From Prosapia bicincta (Eukaryota > Arthropoda > Insecta > Hemiptera > Cercopidae): 64,000 bases of DNA. Positions 35,278 to 49,958 of the stretch are shown piece after piece. The position numbers were made by a program, and so were the translations under genes. The notes beneath the pieces were generated by a model, which ran no database searches, was not told the DNA's origin, and worked only from the letters and a program-made list of their open reading frames with translations. The DNA lies in assembly GCA_036971475.1 (NCBI GenBank), contig JBAIZL010000006.1:138082731-138146730 (forward strand), read 5' to 3'. Numbering within the stretch: position 1 is the first letter of the stretch; each line of letters begins with the position of its first letter.

Positions 35278-36960
35278 AAATGCTGTTACCCGATTATACA
35301 ATTTTTTTCCGGGATAATTCTGTGGGTTAGTAGTTTGTGTAGCGTTTGTAGAAGCAAATGTTTCCTAAGTGAGACCAAAAATATTATCTAACGTTCAGTG
35401 AATTCTTAATAATAAAATCCACTAGAACACTTCAAAGCAATGTTTACATAATTTTGTCACCCGCTTATACAATATCTTTTGTAGGCGCGGTGTTACTTCT
35501 GTGGGTTAGTAGCTTGTGTAGCGTTTGTAGAAGCAAATGTTTCCTAAGTGAGACCAAAAATATTATCTAACATTCAGTGAATTCTTAATAATAAAATCCA
35601 CTAGAACACTTCAAAGCAATTTTTACATAATTTTGTCACCCGCTTATACAATATCTTTTGTAGGCGCGGTGTTACTTCTGTGGGTTAGTAGCTTGTGTAG
35701 CGTTTGTAGAAGCAAATGTTTCCTAAGTGAGAAAAAAATATTATCTAACGTTCAGTGAATTCTTAATAATAAAATCCACTAGAACACTTCAAGGCAATGT
35801 TTAGATAATTTTGTCACCCGCTTATACAATATCTTTTGTAGGCGCGGTGTTACTTCTGTGGGTTAGTAGCTTGTGTAGCGTTTGTAGAAGCAAATGTTTC
35901 CTAAGTGAGACCAAAAATATTATCTAACATTCAGTGAATTCTTAATAATAAAATCCACTAGAACACTTCAAAGCAATTTTTACATAATTTTGTCACCCGC
36001 TTATACAATATCTTTTGTAGGCGCGGTGTTACTTCTGTGGGTTAGTAGCTTGTGTAGCGTTTGTAGAAGCAAATGTTTCCTAAGTGAGAAAAAAATATTA
36101 TCTAACATTCAGTGAATTCTTAATAATAAAATCCACTAGAACACTTCAAGGCAATGTTTACATAATTTTGTCACAAGCTTATACAATATCTTTTGTAGGC
36201 GCGGTGTTACTTCTGTGGGTTAGTAGCTTGTGTAGCGTTTGTAGAAGCAAATGTTTCCTAAGTGAGACCAAAAATATTATCTAACGTTCAGTGAATTCTT
36301 AATAATAAAATCCACTAGAACACTTCAAGGCAATGTTTAGATAATTTTGTCACCCGCTTATACAATATCTTTTGTAGGCGCGGTGTTACTTCTGTGGGTT
36401 AGTAGCTTGTGTAGCGTTTGTAGAAGCAAATGTTTCCTAAGTGAGACCAAAAATATTATCTAACGTTCAGTGAATTCTTAATAATAAAATCCACTAGAAC
36501 ACTTCAAGGCAATGTTTACATAATTTTGTCACCCGCTTATACAATATCTTTTGTAGGCGCGGTGTTACTTCTGTGGGTTAGTAGCTTGTGTAGCGTTTGT
36601 AGAAGCAAATGTTTCCTAAGTGAGACCAAAAATATTATCTAACGTTCAGTGAATTCTTAATAATAAAATCCACTAGAACACTTCAAGGCAATGTTTACAT
36701 AATTTTGTCACCCGCTTATACAATATCTTTTGTAGGCGCGGTGTTACTTCTGTGGGTTAGTAGCTTGTGTAGCGTTTGTAGAAGCAAATGTTTCCTAAGT
36801 GAGACCAAAAATATTATCTAACGTTCAGTGAATTCTTAATAATAAAATCCACTAGAACACTTCAAGGCAATGTTTAGATAATTTTGTCACATGCTTGTAC
36901 AATATCGTTTGTAAGTGCGGGGTTAATACTGTGGGTTAGTAGTTTGTGTGTATAGGGGTT
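35278..36960. repeat. Satellite, 178-179-bp unit, about 9 copies
   Basis: The marker TGTGGGTTAGTAG occurs at 35321, 35500, 35679, 35857, 36036, 36214, 36393, 36572, 36751 and 36930. The two 178-base steps are units with GAGAAAAAAATA in place of GAGACCAAAAATA. The first and last units are the most diverged. The 66-codon plus frame 36084-36284 is a by-product of that one-base deletion. Confidence 0.97.
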
Positions 36961-36963
36961 GAT

Positions 36964-37950
36964 GTATATTGTGCACGACGCGGCCTAATTCCTCCGAGGC
37001 GTATGACCCGTATCCACCGCCGGGTCTACTAGCACTGACCAGTAGCGGGCGCTGCACCTTTGGGAGAAAGTAATTTTTATCATGAGGTATATCTGTGACA
37101 AGGCGTTATTGTATATTGTGCACGACGCGGCCTAATTCCTCAGAGGCGTATGACACGCATCCACCGCCGGGTCTACTAGCACTGACCAGTAGCGGGCCCT
37201 GCACCTTTGGGAGAAAGTAATTTTTATCATGAGGTATATCTGTGACAAGGCGTTATTGTATATTGTGCACGACGCGGCCTAATTCCTCAGAGGCGTATGA
37301 CCCGTATCCACCGCCGGGTCTACTAGCACTGGCCGCTAGCGGGCGCTGCACCTTGGGAGAAAGTAATTTTTATCATGAGGTATAAGTGTGACCATGCGTT
37401 GGTGTATATTGTGCACGACGCGGCCTAATTCCTCTGAGGCGTATGACCCGCATCCACCGCCGGGTCTACTAGCACTGGCCGCTAGCGGGCGCTGCACCTT
37501 GGGAGAAAGTCATCTTTATCATGAGGTATAACTGTGACAATGCGTTGGTGTATATTGGGCACGATGCGGCCTAATTCCTCCGAGTCGTATGACCCGCATC
37601 CACCGCCGGGTCTACTAGCACTGACCAGTAGCGGGCGCTGCACCTTGGGAGAAAGTAATTTTTATCATGAGGTATAAGTGTGACCATGCGTTTGTGTATA
37701 TTGTGCACGACGCGGCCTAATTCCTCTGAGGCGTATGACCCGTATCCACCGCCGGGTCTACTAGCACTGACCAGTAGCGGGCGCTGCACCTTGGGGAGAA
37801 AGTAATTGTTATCATGAGGTATATCTGTGACAAGGCGTTATTGTATATTGGGCACGACGCGGCCTAATTCCTCTGAGGCGTATGACCCGTATCCACCGCC
37901 GGGTCTACTAGCACTGGCCGCTAGCGGGCGCTGCACTTTGGGAGAAAGTA
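36964..37950. repeat. Satellite, 146-147-bp CpG-rich unit, 7 copies
   Basis: GTATATTG(T/G)GCACGA begins units at 36964, 37111, 37258, 37404, 37550, 37696 and 37843. The last is partial, ending near GGGAGAAAGTAA. A unit carries about 11 CG dinucleotides (CACGACGCGG, CGAGGCGTATGACCCG, CCGCCGGG, GCGGGCGC), striking in this AT-rich region. It follows the 179-bp array with only a few bases between. The 72-codon minus frame 37571-37789 is a by-product. Confidence 0.97.
37039..37054 (+). promoter_or_regulatory. CTCF-like motif repeated in each 147-bp unit (first of seven)
   Basis: CCAGTAGCGGGCGCTG matches the core consensus CCASYAGRKGGCRC at 13 of 14 positions. The equivalent sites are 37186-37201 (GGGCCCTG variant), 37333-37348, 37479-37494, 37625-37640, 37771-37786 and 37918-37933. 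Three of them (third, fourth and seventh) read CCGCTAGCGGGCGCTG, in which CCGCTAGCGG is a perfect palindrome. Binding is inferred from the motif only. Confidence 0.35.
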
Positions 37951-40030
37951 AACCATTTCAAGGACTAAGTCTATAGAGAGTAACAATATAGATATAGAAA
38001 TATAATGTATAGTAGTCTGAAACTGCTTTATTATTAATAATATGAGTATAGAAACATAAAGTTTAATTTTAAAACAATAATACCATATCCTAAAATTGTT
38101 CGTTAAAGATTTTGAAAAGAAAAATGTAATGAACAAATAATTTCTTTTAATTAAATTTTTACATTAATTAATTTTTTTATTAATGTAATGGCTTTTGTAA
38201 AATGTTTATAATTTGAATGTATAAAAGTGGTGAAATTGCATGCCCTCTGTAATTATTTTTAGTTGTCATGCTTCGAATAGCCTGCTTTGTTTTAGATTTA
38301 TATCTGAATGATGCATTCAAGAAAGCTTTTAAAAATAAAGGCATAAGGTATGGTAATATTTATCGAATAAAATGATACAAGTTTTAGTTAAATTATTACT
38401 TAATATAAACATAGTTGACGGGTGTCAGTATTGGTACTTGCAGGATGTATTTGTAGACGCAAACTGTCAATTGCACAACTTTCACAGATATTCTATTATA
38501 ACATCTAGAAACTGGTAGAAAATTGTTACAAATTTTTAAAAAAGTTTGTCTTTGGCCGACAATTGTACTTTTGTAGAGGTTTTATTAAAATTCGTTAATT
38601 TAGTTAATACTAAAAGAATGAAGTTAATAGACAACCTATTTTGGAGTAGAAAATTTTACTGAATACGATATTTTATTTATCGAATTAATTGAAATCGGTT
38701 CTTAAAAAATATCAGATCCGTCTAAGGAAGTTTTCAAAAATTGGAAACTCGTAGTCATTATATTGAAATAATTGTAAGATTTATAGGAATATAAATAAAT
38801 TCATATTTTTTATAAAATATAATGATTAATAACTTTTTAACCTAATAACATACAATATACTGAGTTACTTAACGTACGAGTTAGAACAGATGCTCTAAAA
38901 TCAGCTGTACATTGAAATCATGTGTAATCTATTAATTTATGCTAAAATAATTAGCGTATAGGATGAGATGATTTTTCTTCCGTGAATAGCTTGTATGTGA
39001 AAAAGTATTGACTGCAATAAAGTGTTATAAATACATAAAGTTAGTAGGAATATGCGTCTGGGACGGGTAGTGCTGTTGCTGAAGACTCAAAGCTGTATAC
39101 TAATTATTAGATTTACACTTATTTTATTAATTAAAAACAAAGAAATTACAAAATAGTTTGAAAACAAACTAACAAATAGCCAAGAGATTTACAGACATGG
39201 TGACAATCCTAATGAAAATTCAAACAATAATGCAGGAAAATTTGCATTCATTTAAAGCAGGTGCTAATCAATTCGTCCACTCAGAGTCACCAAACATATT
39301 TAAATCTGTATAAAAAGGGATTTGGCACGAATTAAAACACTAAAACCTGTCAAGTTAATACTGGCTATTAAAATGATTTTCGCTTATAATTTCTGAAGAC
39401 AATCGTTTATAGCATTTAAAATGTTACTGCATAAACGTTTGTCAAGTTTGAAGAATCTAATTAAATAATTCTACGTTTTAACTTCTAAATGACGTCGATT
39501 GTAATGTTTGAAGTATTACAATTACATGAATCGAAGGAAGTTGAGAAACACACACTTTTTCGAACGTTCACTATAAGTACAATTTAAAAGTTTTCATAAA
39601 ACTCAGTGGATTCTGAGGTATTGACATTGATTTTTTTATTGAGGCGTGGCTCCGATGACAACATTGGTTTACTCTTGTAGATGACTCACTACCACCGTTC
39701 TGTGAAACATCAACTCTCGCATATAATGGTTTGCTGTGTATTAGGCGGAAGGGAGATTTAAGGGTGGGCGAGAGAGAAAGAGGGGGGAGCGTGTCTTATT
39801 CTAGTATTGTTTAACTTTTAACAATTTCTTTGTTTGCATTTATCTCTTTATATTAGGGATTTTACTTAATATTTTGTTTTTTAAAATAATCTTGCATAGC
39901 AATAACAAAGTTTGGCCTGTCTGCACTACGGGAAAACGTTTAGCCTGTCAGCGGCTCGAAGAGGTCGAAAAAAAGAATTAAAGCTGTGATGAAGAGATGC
40001 GATGGACCTTCTTACATGCACAAAACTGTT
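37951..40030. other. Unique AT-rich spacer between satellites
   Basis: No supported gene. 39,740-39,795 is purine-rich (GGCGGAAGGGAG, GAGAGAGAAAGAGGGGGGAG). Open frames are short and unrecognisable. Confidence 0.45.
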
Positions 40031-43000
40031 GGTATTAGTTAGGGCCTCGCCCCTTCCTGTGCACCCGCACCCCTTATTGTTATCTTTGCAACGAGTATTA
40101 TTATTGTCTCGATGTCCTGATTTAACGTCTTATGGCTAGTACGTATACGTTACTGACGCGCCCCTACCTGTGTACCCGCACCCCTTATTGTTATCTTTGC
40201 AACGAGTATTATTATTGTCTCGATGTCCTGATGTAACGTTGTATGGCTAGTAGGTATACGTTACTGACGCGCCCCTACCTGTGTACCCGCACCCCTTATT
40301 GTTATCTTTGCAACGAGTATTATTATTGTCTCGATGTCCTGATTTAACGTCTTATGGCTAGTACGTATACGTTACTGACGCGCCCCTACCTGTGTACCCG
40401 CACCCCTTATTGTTATCTTTGCAACGAGTATTATTATTGTCTCGATGTCCTGATGTAACGTTGTATGGCTAGTAGGTATACGTTACTGACGCGCCCCTAC
40501 CTGTGTACCCGCACCCCTTATTGTTATCTTTGCAACGAGTATTATTATTGTCTCGATGTCTTGATTTAACGTCTTATGGCTAGTAGGTATACGTTACTGA
40601 CGCGCCCCTTCCTGTGTACCCGCACCCCTTATTGTTATCTTTGCAACGAGTATTATTATTGTCTCGATGTCCTGATTTAACGTCTTATGGCTAGTACGTA
40701 TACGTTACTGACGCGCCCCTACCTGTGTACCCGCACCCCTTATTGTTATCTTTGCAACGAGTATTATTATTGTCTCGATGTCCTGATGTAACGTTGTATG
40801 GCTAGTAGGTATACGTTACTGACGCGCCCCTACCTGTGTACCCGCACCCCTTATTGTTATCTTTGCAACGAGTATTATTATTGTCTTGATGTCTTGATTT
40901 AACGTCTTATGGCTAGTAGGTATACGTTACTGACGCGCCCCTTCCTGTGTACCCGCACCCCTTATTGTTATCTTTGCAACGAGTATTATTATTGTCTCGA
41001 TGTCTTGATTTAACGTCTTATGGCTAGTAGGTATACGTTCCTGACGCGCCCCTACCTGTGTACCCGCACCCCTTATTGTTATCTTTGCAACGAGTATTAT
41101 TCGATGACCTGATTTAACGTCTTATGGCTAGTAGGTATACGTTACTGACGCGCCCCTTCCTGTGTACCCGCACCCCTTATTGTTATCTTTGCAACGAGTA
41201 TTATTATTGTCTCGATGTCTTGATTTAACGTCTTATGGCTAGTAGGTATACGTTACTGACGCGCCCCTTCCTGTGTGCCCGCACCCCTTATTGTTATCTT
41301 TGCAACGAGTATTATTATTGTCTCGATGTCTTGATTTAACGTCTTATGGCTAGTATGTATACGTTACTGACGCGCCCCTACCTGTGTACCCGCACCCCTT
41401 ATTGTTATCTTTGCAACGAGTATTATTATTGTCTCGATGTCTTGATTTAACATCTTATGGCTAGTACGTATACGTTACTGACGCGCCCCTTCCTGTGTAC
41501 CCGCACCCCTTATTGTTATCTTTGCAACGAGTATTATTATTGTCTCGATGTCTTGATTTAACGTCTTATGGCTAGTAGGTATACGTTACTGACGCGCCCC
41601 TTCCTGTGTACCCGCACCCCTTATTGTTATCTTTGCAACGAGTATTATTATTGTCTCGATGTCTTGATTTAACGTCTTATGGCTAGTACGTATACGTTAC
41701 TGACGCGTCCCTACCTGTGTACCCGCACTCCTTATTGTTATCTTTGCAACGAGTATTATTATTGTCTCGATGTCTTGATTTAACGTCTTATGGCTAGTAG
41801 GTATACGTTACTGACGCGCCCCTTCCTGTGTACCCGCACCCCTTATTGTTATCTTTGCAACGAGTATTATTATTGTCTCAATGTCTTGATTTAACGTCTT
41901 ATGGCTAGTAGGTATACGTTACTGACGCGCCCCTTCCTGTGTACCCGCACCCCTTATTGTTATCTTTGCAACGAGTATTATTATTGTCTCGATGTCTTGA
42001 TTTAACGTTGTATGGCTAGTAGGTATACGTTACTGACGCGCCCCTACCTGTGTACCCGCACCCCTTATTGTTATCTTTGCAACGAGTATTATTATTGTCT
42101 TGATGTTCTGATTTAACGTCTTATGGCTAGTAGGTATACGTTACGGACGCGCCCCTACCTGTGTACCCGCACCCCTTATTGTTATCTTTGCAACGAGTAT
42201 TATTATTGTCTCAATGTCTTGATTTACCGTCTTATGGCTAGTAGGTATACGTTACGGACGCGCCCCTACCTGTGTACCCGCACCCCTTATTGTTATCTTT
42301 GCAACGAGTATTATTATTGTCTCGATGTCTTGATTTAACGTCTTATGGCTAGTACGTATACGTTAGGGACGCGCCCCTTCCTGTGTACCCGCACCCCTTA
42401 TTGTTATCTTTGCAACGAGTATTATTATTGTCTCGATATCTTGATTTAACATCTTATGGCTAGTACGTATACGTCACTGACGCGCCCCTACCTGTGTACC
42501 CGCACCCCTTATTGTTATCTTTGCAACGAGTATTATTATTGTCTCGATGTCTTGATTTAACATCTTATGGCTAGTAGGTATACGTTACTGACACGCCCCT
42601 TCCTGTGTACCCGCACCCCTTATTGTTATCTTTGCAACGAGTATTATTATTGTCTCGATGTCCTGATTTAACGTTGTATGGCTAGTACGTATACGTTACT
42701 GACGCGCCCCTACCTGTGTACCCGCACCCATTATTGTTATCTTTGCAACGAGTATTATTATTGTCTCGATGTCTTGATTTAACGTCTTATGGCTAGTAGG
42801 TATACGTTACGGACGCGCCCCTACCTGTGTACCCGCACCCCTTATTGTTATCTTTGCAACGAGTATTATTATTGTCTCGATGTCTTGATTTAACGTCTTA
42901 TGGCTAGTAGGTATACGTTACGGACGCGCCCCTACCTGTGTACCCGCACCCCTTATTGTTATCTTTGCAACGAGTATTATTATTGTCTCGATGTCTTGAT

Positions 43001-45877
43001 TTAACATCTTATGGCTAGTAGGTATACGTTACTGACGCGCCCCTTCCTGTGTACCCGCACCCCTTATTGTTATCTTTGCAACGAGTATTATTATTGTCTC
43101 GATGTCTTGATTTAACATCTTATGGCTAGTAGGTATACGTTACTGACGCGCCCCTACCTGTGTACCCGCACCCCTTATTGTTATCTTTGCAACGAGTATT
43201 ATTCGATGACCTGATTTAACGTCTTATGGCTAGTACGTATACGTTACTGACGCGCCCCTACCTGTGTACCCGCACCCCTTATTGTTATCTTTGCAACGAG
43301 TATTATTATTGTCTCGATGTCTTGATTTAACATCTTATGGCTAGTACGTATACGTTACTGACGCGCCCCTACCTGTGTACCCGCACCCCTTATTGTTATC
43401 TATGCAACGAGTATTATTATTGTCTCGATGTCTTGATTTAACATCTTATGGCTAGTACGTATACGTTACTGACGCGCCCCTACCTGTGTACCCGCACCCC
43501 TTATTGTTATCTTTGCAAAGAGTATTATTCGATGACCTGATTTAACGTCTTATGGCTAGTACGTATACGTTACGGACGCGTCCCTACCTGCGCACCCCTT
43601 ATTGTTATCTTTGCAAAGAGTATTATTATTGTCTCGATGTCTTGATTTAACATCTTATGGCTAGTACGTATACGTTACTGACGCGCCCCTACCTGTGTAC
43701 CCGCACCCCTTATTGTTATCTTTGCAACGAGTATTATTATTGTCTCTATGTCCTGATTTAACGTCTTATGGCTAGTACGTATACCTTTTCTGAAGCGCCC
43801 CTACCTGTGTACCCGCACCCCTTATTGTTATCTTTGCAACGAGTATTATTATTGTCTCGATGTCCTGATTTAACATCTTATGGCTAGTACGTATACGTTA
43901 CTGACGCGCCCCTACCTGTGTACCCGCACCCCTTATTGTTATCTTTGCAACGAGTATTATTATTGTCTCGATGTCCTGATTTAACGTTGTATGGCTAGTA
44001 CGTATACGTTACTGACGCGCCCCTACCTGTGTACCCGCACCCCTTATTGTTATCTTTGCAACGAGTATTATTATTGTCTCGATGTCCTGATTTAACGTTG
44101 TATGGCTAGTACGTATACGTTACTGACGCGCCCCTACCTGTGTACCTGCACCCCTTATTGTTATCTTTGCAACGAGTATTATTATTGTCTCGATGTCCTG
44201 ATTTAACGTTGTATGGCTAGTACGTATACGTTACTGACGCGCCCCTACCTGTGTACCCGCACCCCTTATTGTTATCTTTGCAACGAGTATTATTATTGTC
44301 TCGATGTCCTGATTTAACGTCTTATGGCTAGTACGTATACGTTACTGACGCGCCCCTACCTGTGTACCCGCACCCCTTATTGTTATCTTTGCAACGAGTA
44401 TTATTATTGTCTCGATGTCCTGATTTAACGTTGTATGGCTAGTACGTATACGTTACGGACGCGCCCCTACCTGTGTACCCGCACCCCTTATTGTTATCTT
44501 TGCAACGAGTATTATTATTGTCTCGATGTCCTGATGTAACGTTGTATGGCTAGTACGTATACGTTACTGACGCGCCCCTACCTGTGTACCCGCACCCCTT
44601 ATTGTTATCTTTGCAACGAGTATTATTATTGTCTCGATGTCCTGATTTAACGTTGTATGGCTAGTACGTATACGTTACTGACGCGCCCCTACCTGTGTAC
44701 CCGCACCCCTTATTGTTATCTTTGCAAAGAGTATTATTATTGTCTTGATGTCCTGATTTAACGTTGTATGGCTAGTACGTATACGTTACTGACGCGCCCC
44801 TACCTGTGTACCCGCACCCCTTATTGTTATCTTTGCAACGAGTATTATTATTGTCTCGATGTCCTGATTTAACGTCTTATGGCTAGTACGTATACGTTAC
44901 TGACGCGCCCCTACCTGTGTACCCGCACCCCTTATTGTTATCTTTGCAACGAGTATTATTATTGTCTCGATGTCCTGATTTAACGTCTTATGGCTAGTAT
45001 GTATACGTTACTGACGCGCCCCTACCTGTGTACCTGCACCCCTTATTGTTATCTTTGCAACGAGTATTATTATTGTCTCGATGTCCTGATTTAACGTCTT
45101 ATGGCTAGTAGGTATACGTTACTGACGCGCCCCTTCCTGTGTACCCGCACCCCTTATTGTTATCTTTGCAACGAGTATTATTATTGTCTCGATGTCTTGA
45201 TTTAACGACTTATGGCTAGTAGGTATACGTTACTGACGCGCCCCTTCCTGTGTACCCGCACCCCTTATTGTTATCTTTGCAACGAGTATTATTATTGTCT
45301 CGATGTCTTGATTTAACGTCTTATGGCTAGTAGGTATACGTTACTGACGCGCCCCTACCTGTGTACCCGCACCCCTTATTGTTATCTTTGCAACGAGTAT
45401 TATTATTGTCTCGATGTCATGATTTAACATCTTATGGCTAGTAGGTATACGTTACTGACGCGCCCCTTCCTGTGTACCCGCACCCCTTATTGTTATCTTT
45501 GCAACGAGTATTATTATTGTCTCGATGTCATGATTTAACATCTTATGGCTAGTAGGTATACGTTACTGACGCGCCCCTTCCTGTGTACCCGCACCCCTTA
45601 TTGTTATCTTTGCAACGAGTATTATTATTGTCTGGATGTCTTGATTTAACATCTTATGGCTAGTACGTATACGTTACTGACGCGCCCCTTCCTGTGTACC
45701 CGCACCCCTTATTGTTATCTTTGCAACGAGTATTATTATTGTCTCGATGTCTTGATTTAACGTCTTATGGCTAGTAGGTATACGTTACTGACGCGCCCCT
45801 TCCTGTGTACCCGCACCCCTTATTGTTATCTTTGCAACGAGTATTATTATTGTCTCGATGTCTTGATTTAACGTCTT

Positions 45878-48800
45878 ATGGCTAGTAGGTATACGTTACG
45901 GACGCGCCCCTACCTGTGTACCCGCACCCCTTATTGTTCTCTTTGCAACGAGTATTATTATTGTCTCGATGTTTTGATTTACCGTCTTATGGCTAGTAGG
46001 TATACGTTACGGACGCGCACCTACCTGTGTACCCGCACCCCTTATTGTTATCTTTGCAACGAGTATTATTATTGTCTCGATGTCCTGATTTACCGTCTTA
46101 TGGCTAGTAGGTATACGTTACGGACGCGCCCCTACCTGTGTACCCGCACCCCTTATTGTTATCTTTGCAACGAGTATTATTATTGTCTCGATGTCTTGAT
46201 TTAACATCTTATGGCTAGTAGGTATACGTTACTGACGCGCCCCTACCTGTGTACCCGCACCCCTTATTGTTATCTTTGCAACGAGTATTATTCGATGACC
46301 TGATTTAACGTCTTATGGCTAGTACGTATACGTTACTGACGCGCCCCTACCTGTGTACCCGCACCCCTTATTGTTATCTTTGCAACGAGTATTATTATTG
46401 TCTCGATGTCTTGATTTAACATCTTATGGCTAGTACGTATACGTTACTGACGCGCCCCTACCTGTGTACCCGCACCCCTTATTGTTATCTTTGCAACGAG
46501 TATTATTATTGTCTCGATGTCTTGATTTAACATCTTATGGCTAGTACGTATACGTTACTGACGCGCCCCTACCTGTGTACCCGCACCCCTTATTGTTATC
46601 TTTGCAAAGAGTATTATTCGATGACCTGATTTAACGTCTTATGGCTAGTACGTATACGTTACGGACGCGTCCCTACCTGTGTACCCGCACTCCTTATTGT
46701 TATCTTTGCAACGAGTATTATTATTGTCTCGATGTCCTGATTTAACGTCTTATGGCTAGTATGTATACGTTACTGACGCGCCCCTACCTGTGTACCCGCA
46801 CCCCTTATTGTTATCTTTGCAAAGAGTATTATTATTGTCTTGATGTCCTGATTTAACGTCTTATGGCTAGTAGGTATACGTTACTGACGCGCCCCTACCT
46901 GTGTACCCGCACCCCTTATTGTTATCTTTGCAACGAGTATTATTATTGTCTTGATGTCCTGATTTAACGTCTTATGGCTAGTACGTATACGTTACTGACG
47001 CGCCCCTACCTGTGTACCCGCACCCCTTATTGTTATCTTTGCAACGAGTATTATTATTGTTTCGATGTCCTGATTTAACGTCTTATGGCTAGTACGTATA
47101 CGTTACTGACGCGCCCCTACCTGTGTACCCGCACCCCTTATTGTTATCTTTGCAACGAGTATTATTATTGTTTCGATGTCCTGATTTAACGTCTTATGGC
47201 TAGTACGTATACGTTACTGACGCGCCCCTACCTGTGTACCCGCACCCCTTATTGTTATCTTTGCAACGAGTATTATTATTGTCTCGATGTCCTGATTTAA
47301 CGTCTTATGGCTAGTACGTATACGTTACTGACGCGCCCCTACCTGTGTACCCGCACCCCTTATTGTTATCTTTGCAAAGAGTATTATTATTGTCTTGATG
47401 TCCTGATTTAACGTCTTATGGCTAGTACGTATACGTTACTGACGCGCCCCTACCTGTGTACCCGCACCCCTTATTGTTATCTTTGCAACGAGTATTATTA
47501 TTGTCTCGATGTCTTGATTTAACATCTTATGGCTAGTACGTATACGTTACTGACGCGCCCCTACCTGTGTACCCGCACCCCTTATTGTTATCTTTGCAAC
47601 GAGTATTATTATTGTCTCGATGTCTTGATTTAACATCTTATGGCTAGTACGTATACGTTACTGACGCGCCCCTACCTGTGTACCCGCACCCCTTATTGTT
47701 ATCTTTGCAAAGAGTATTATTCGATGACCTGATTTAACGTCTTATGGCTAGTACGTATACGTTACGGACGCGTCCCTACCTGCGCACCCCTTATTGTTAT
47801 CTTTGCAAAGAGTATTATTATTGTCTCGATGTCTTGATTTAACATCTTATGGCTAGTACGTATACGTTACTGACGCGCCCCTACCTGTGTACCCGCACCC
47901 CTTATTGTTATCTTTGCAACGAGTATTATTATTGTCTCTATGTCCTGATTTAACGTCTTATGGCTAGTACGTATACCTTTTCTGAAGCGCCCCTACCTGT
48001 GTACCCGCACCCCTTATTGTTATCTTTGCAACGAGTATTATTATTGTCTCGATGTCCTGATTTAACATCTTATGGCTAGTACGTATACGTTACTGACGCG
48101 CCCCTACCTGTGTACCCGCACCCCTTATTGTTATCTTTGCAACGAGTATTATTATTGTCTCGATGTCCTGATTTAACGTTGTATGGCTAGTACGTATACG
48201 TTACTGACGCGCCCCTACCTGTGTACCCGCACCCCTTATTGTTATCTTTGCAACGAGTATTATTATTGTCTCGATGTCCTGATTTAACGTTGTATGGCTA
48301 GTACGTATACGTTACTGACGCGCCCCTACCTGTGTACCTGCACCCCTTATTGTTATCTTTGCAACGAGTATTATTATTGTCTCGATGTCCTGATTTAACG
48401 TTGTATGGCTAGTACGTATACGTTACTGACGCGCCCCTACCTGTGTACCCGCACCCCTTATTGTTATCTTTGCAACGAGTATTATTATTGTCTCGATGTC
48501 CTGAGTTAACGTCTTATGGCTAGTACGTATACGTTACTGACGCGCCCCTACCTGTGTACCCGCACCCCTTATTGTTATCTTTGCAACGAGTATTATTATT
48601 GTCTCGATGTCCTGATGTAACGTTGTATGGCTAGTACGTATACGTTACTGACGCGCCCCTACCTGTGTACCCGCACCCCTTATTGTTATCTTTGCAACGA
48701 GTATTATTATTGTCTCGATGTCCTGATTTAACGTTGTATGGCTAGTACGTATACGTTACTGACGCGCCCCTACCTGTGTACCCGCACCCCTTATTGTTAT

Positions 48801-49958
48801 CTTTGCAAAGAGTATTATTATTGTCTTGATGTCCTGATTTAACGTTGTATGGCTAGTACGTATACGTTACTGACGCGCCCCTACCTGTGTACCCGCACCC
48901 CTTATTGTTATCTTTGCAACGAGTATTATTATTGTCTCGATGTCCTGATTTAACGTCTTATGGCTAGTACGTATACGTTACTGACGCGCCCCTACCTGTG
49001 TACCCGCACCCCTTATTGTTATCTTTGCAACGAGTATTATTATTGTCTCGATGTCCTGATTTAACGTCTTATGGCTAGTATGTATACGTTACTGACGCGC
49101 CCCTACCTGTGTACCTGCACCCCTTATTGTTATCTTTGCAACGAGTATTATTATTGTCTCGATGTCCTGATTTAACGTCTTATGGCTAGTAGGTATACGT
49201 TACTGACGCGCCCCTTCCTGTGTACCCGCACCCCTTATTGTTATCTTTGCAACGAGTATTATTATTGTCTCGATGTCTTGATTTAACGACTTATGGCTAG
49301 TAGGTATACGTTACTGACGCGCCCCTTCCTGTGTACCCGCACCCCTTATTGTTATCTTTGCAACGAGTATTATTATTGTCTCGATGTCTTGATTTAACGT
49401 CTTATGGCTAGTAGGTATACGTTACTGACGCGCCCCTACCTGTGTACCCGCACCCCTTATTGTTATCTTTGCAACGAGTATTATTATTGTCTCGATGTCA
49501 TGATTTAACATCTTATGGCTAGTAGGTATACGTTACTGACGCGCCCCTTCCTGTGTACCCGCACCCCTTATTGTTATCTTTGCAACGAGTATTATTATTG
49601 TCTCGATGTCATGATTTAACATCTTATGGCTAGTAGGTATACGTTACTGACGCGCCCCTTCCTGTGTACCCGCACCCCTTATTGTTATCTTTGCAACGAG
49701 TATTATTATTGTCTGGATGTCTTGATTTAACATCTTATGGCTAGTACGTATACGTTACTGACGCGCCCCTTCCTGTGTACCCGCACCCCTTATTGTTATC
49801 TTTGCAACGAGTATTATTATTGTCTCGATGTCTTGATTTAACGTCTTATGGCTAGTAGGTATACGTTACTGACGCGCCCCTTCCTGTGTACCCGCACCCC
49901 TTATTGTTATCTTTGCAACGAGTATTATTATTGTCTCGATGTCTTGATTTAACGTCTT
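45878..49958. repeat. Higher-order repeat copy 1 (4081 bp, 37 monomers)
   Basis: Bounded by the marker triplet of monomers with TACGGACG, TTGTTCTC and ACGCGCACC that also starts the next copy. Three 104-bp, one 105-bp and one 112-bp monomer lie inside: 37 x 111 - 21 - 6 + 1 = 4081, the exact spacing of the markers. Confidence 0.9.

Noticed and set aside
36964..37950. Open minus frame 37571-37789 as a gene
   Set aside because: It lies wholly within the 147-bp satellite and repeats its translation.
45878..46204. Recurring 108-codon open frames (also at 49959, 54047, 57461, 62319) and a 71-codon one at 42123
   Set aside because: They are translations of the 111-bp satellite. 111 is a multiple of three, so a frame stays open wherever TACTGAC changes to TACGGAC and TAACGTC to TACCGTC. 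There is no other coding evidence.
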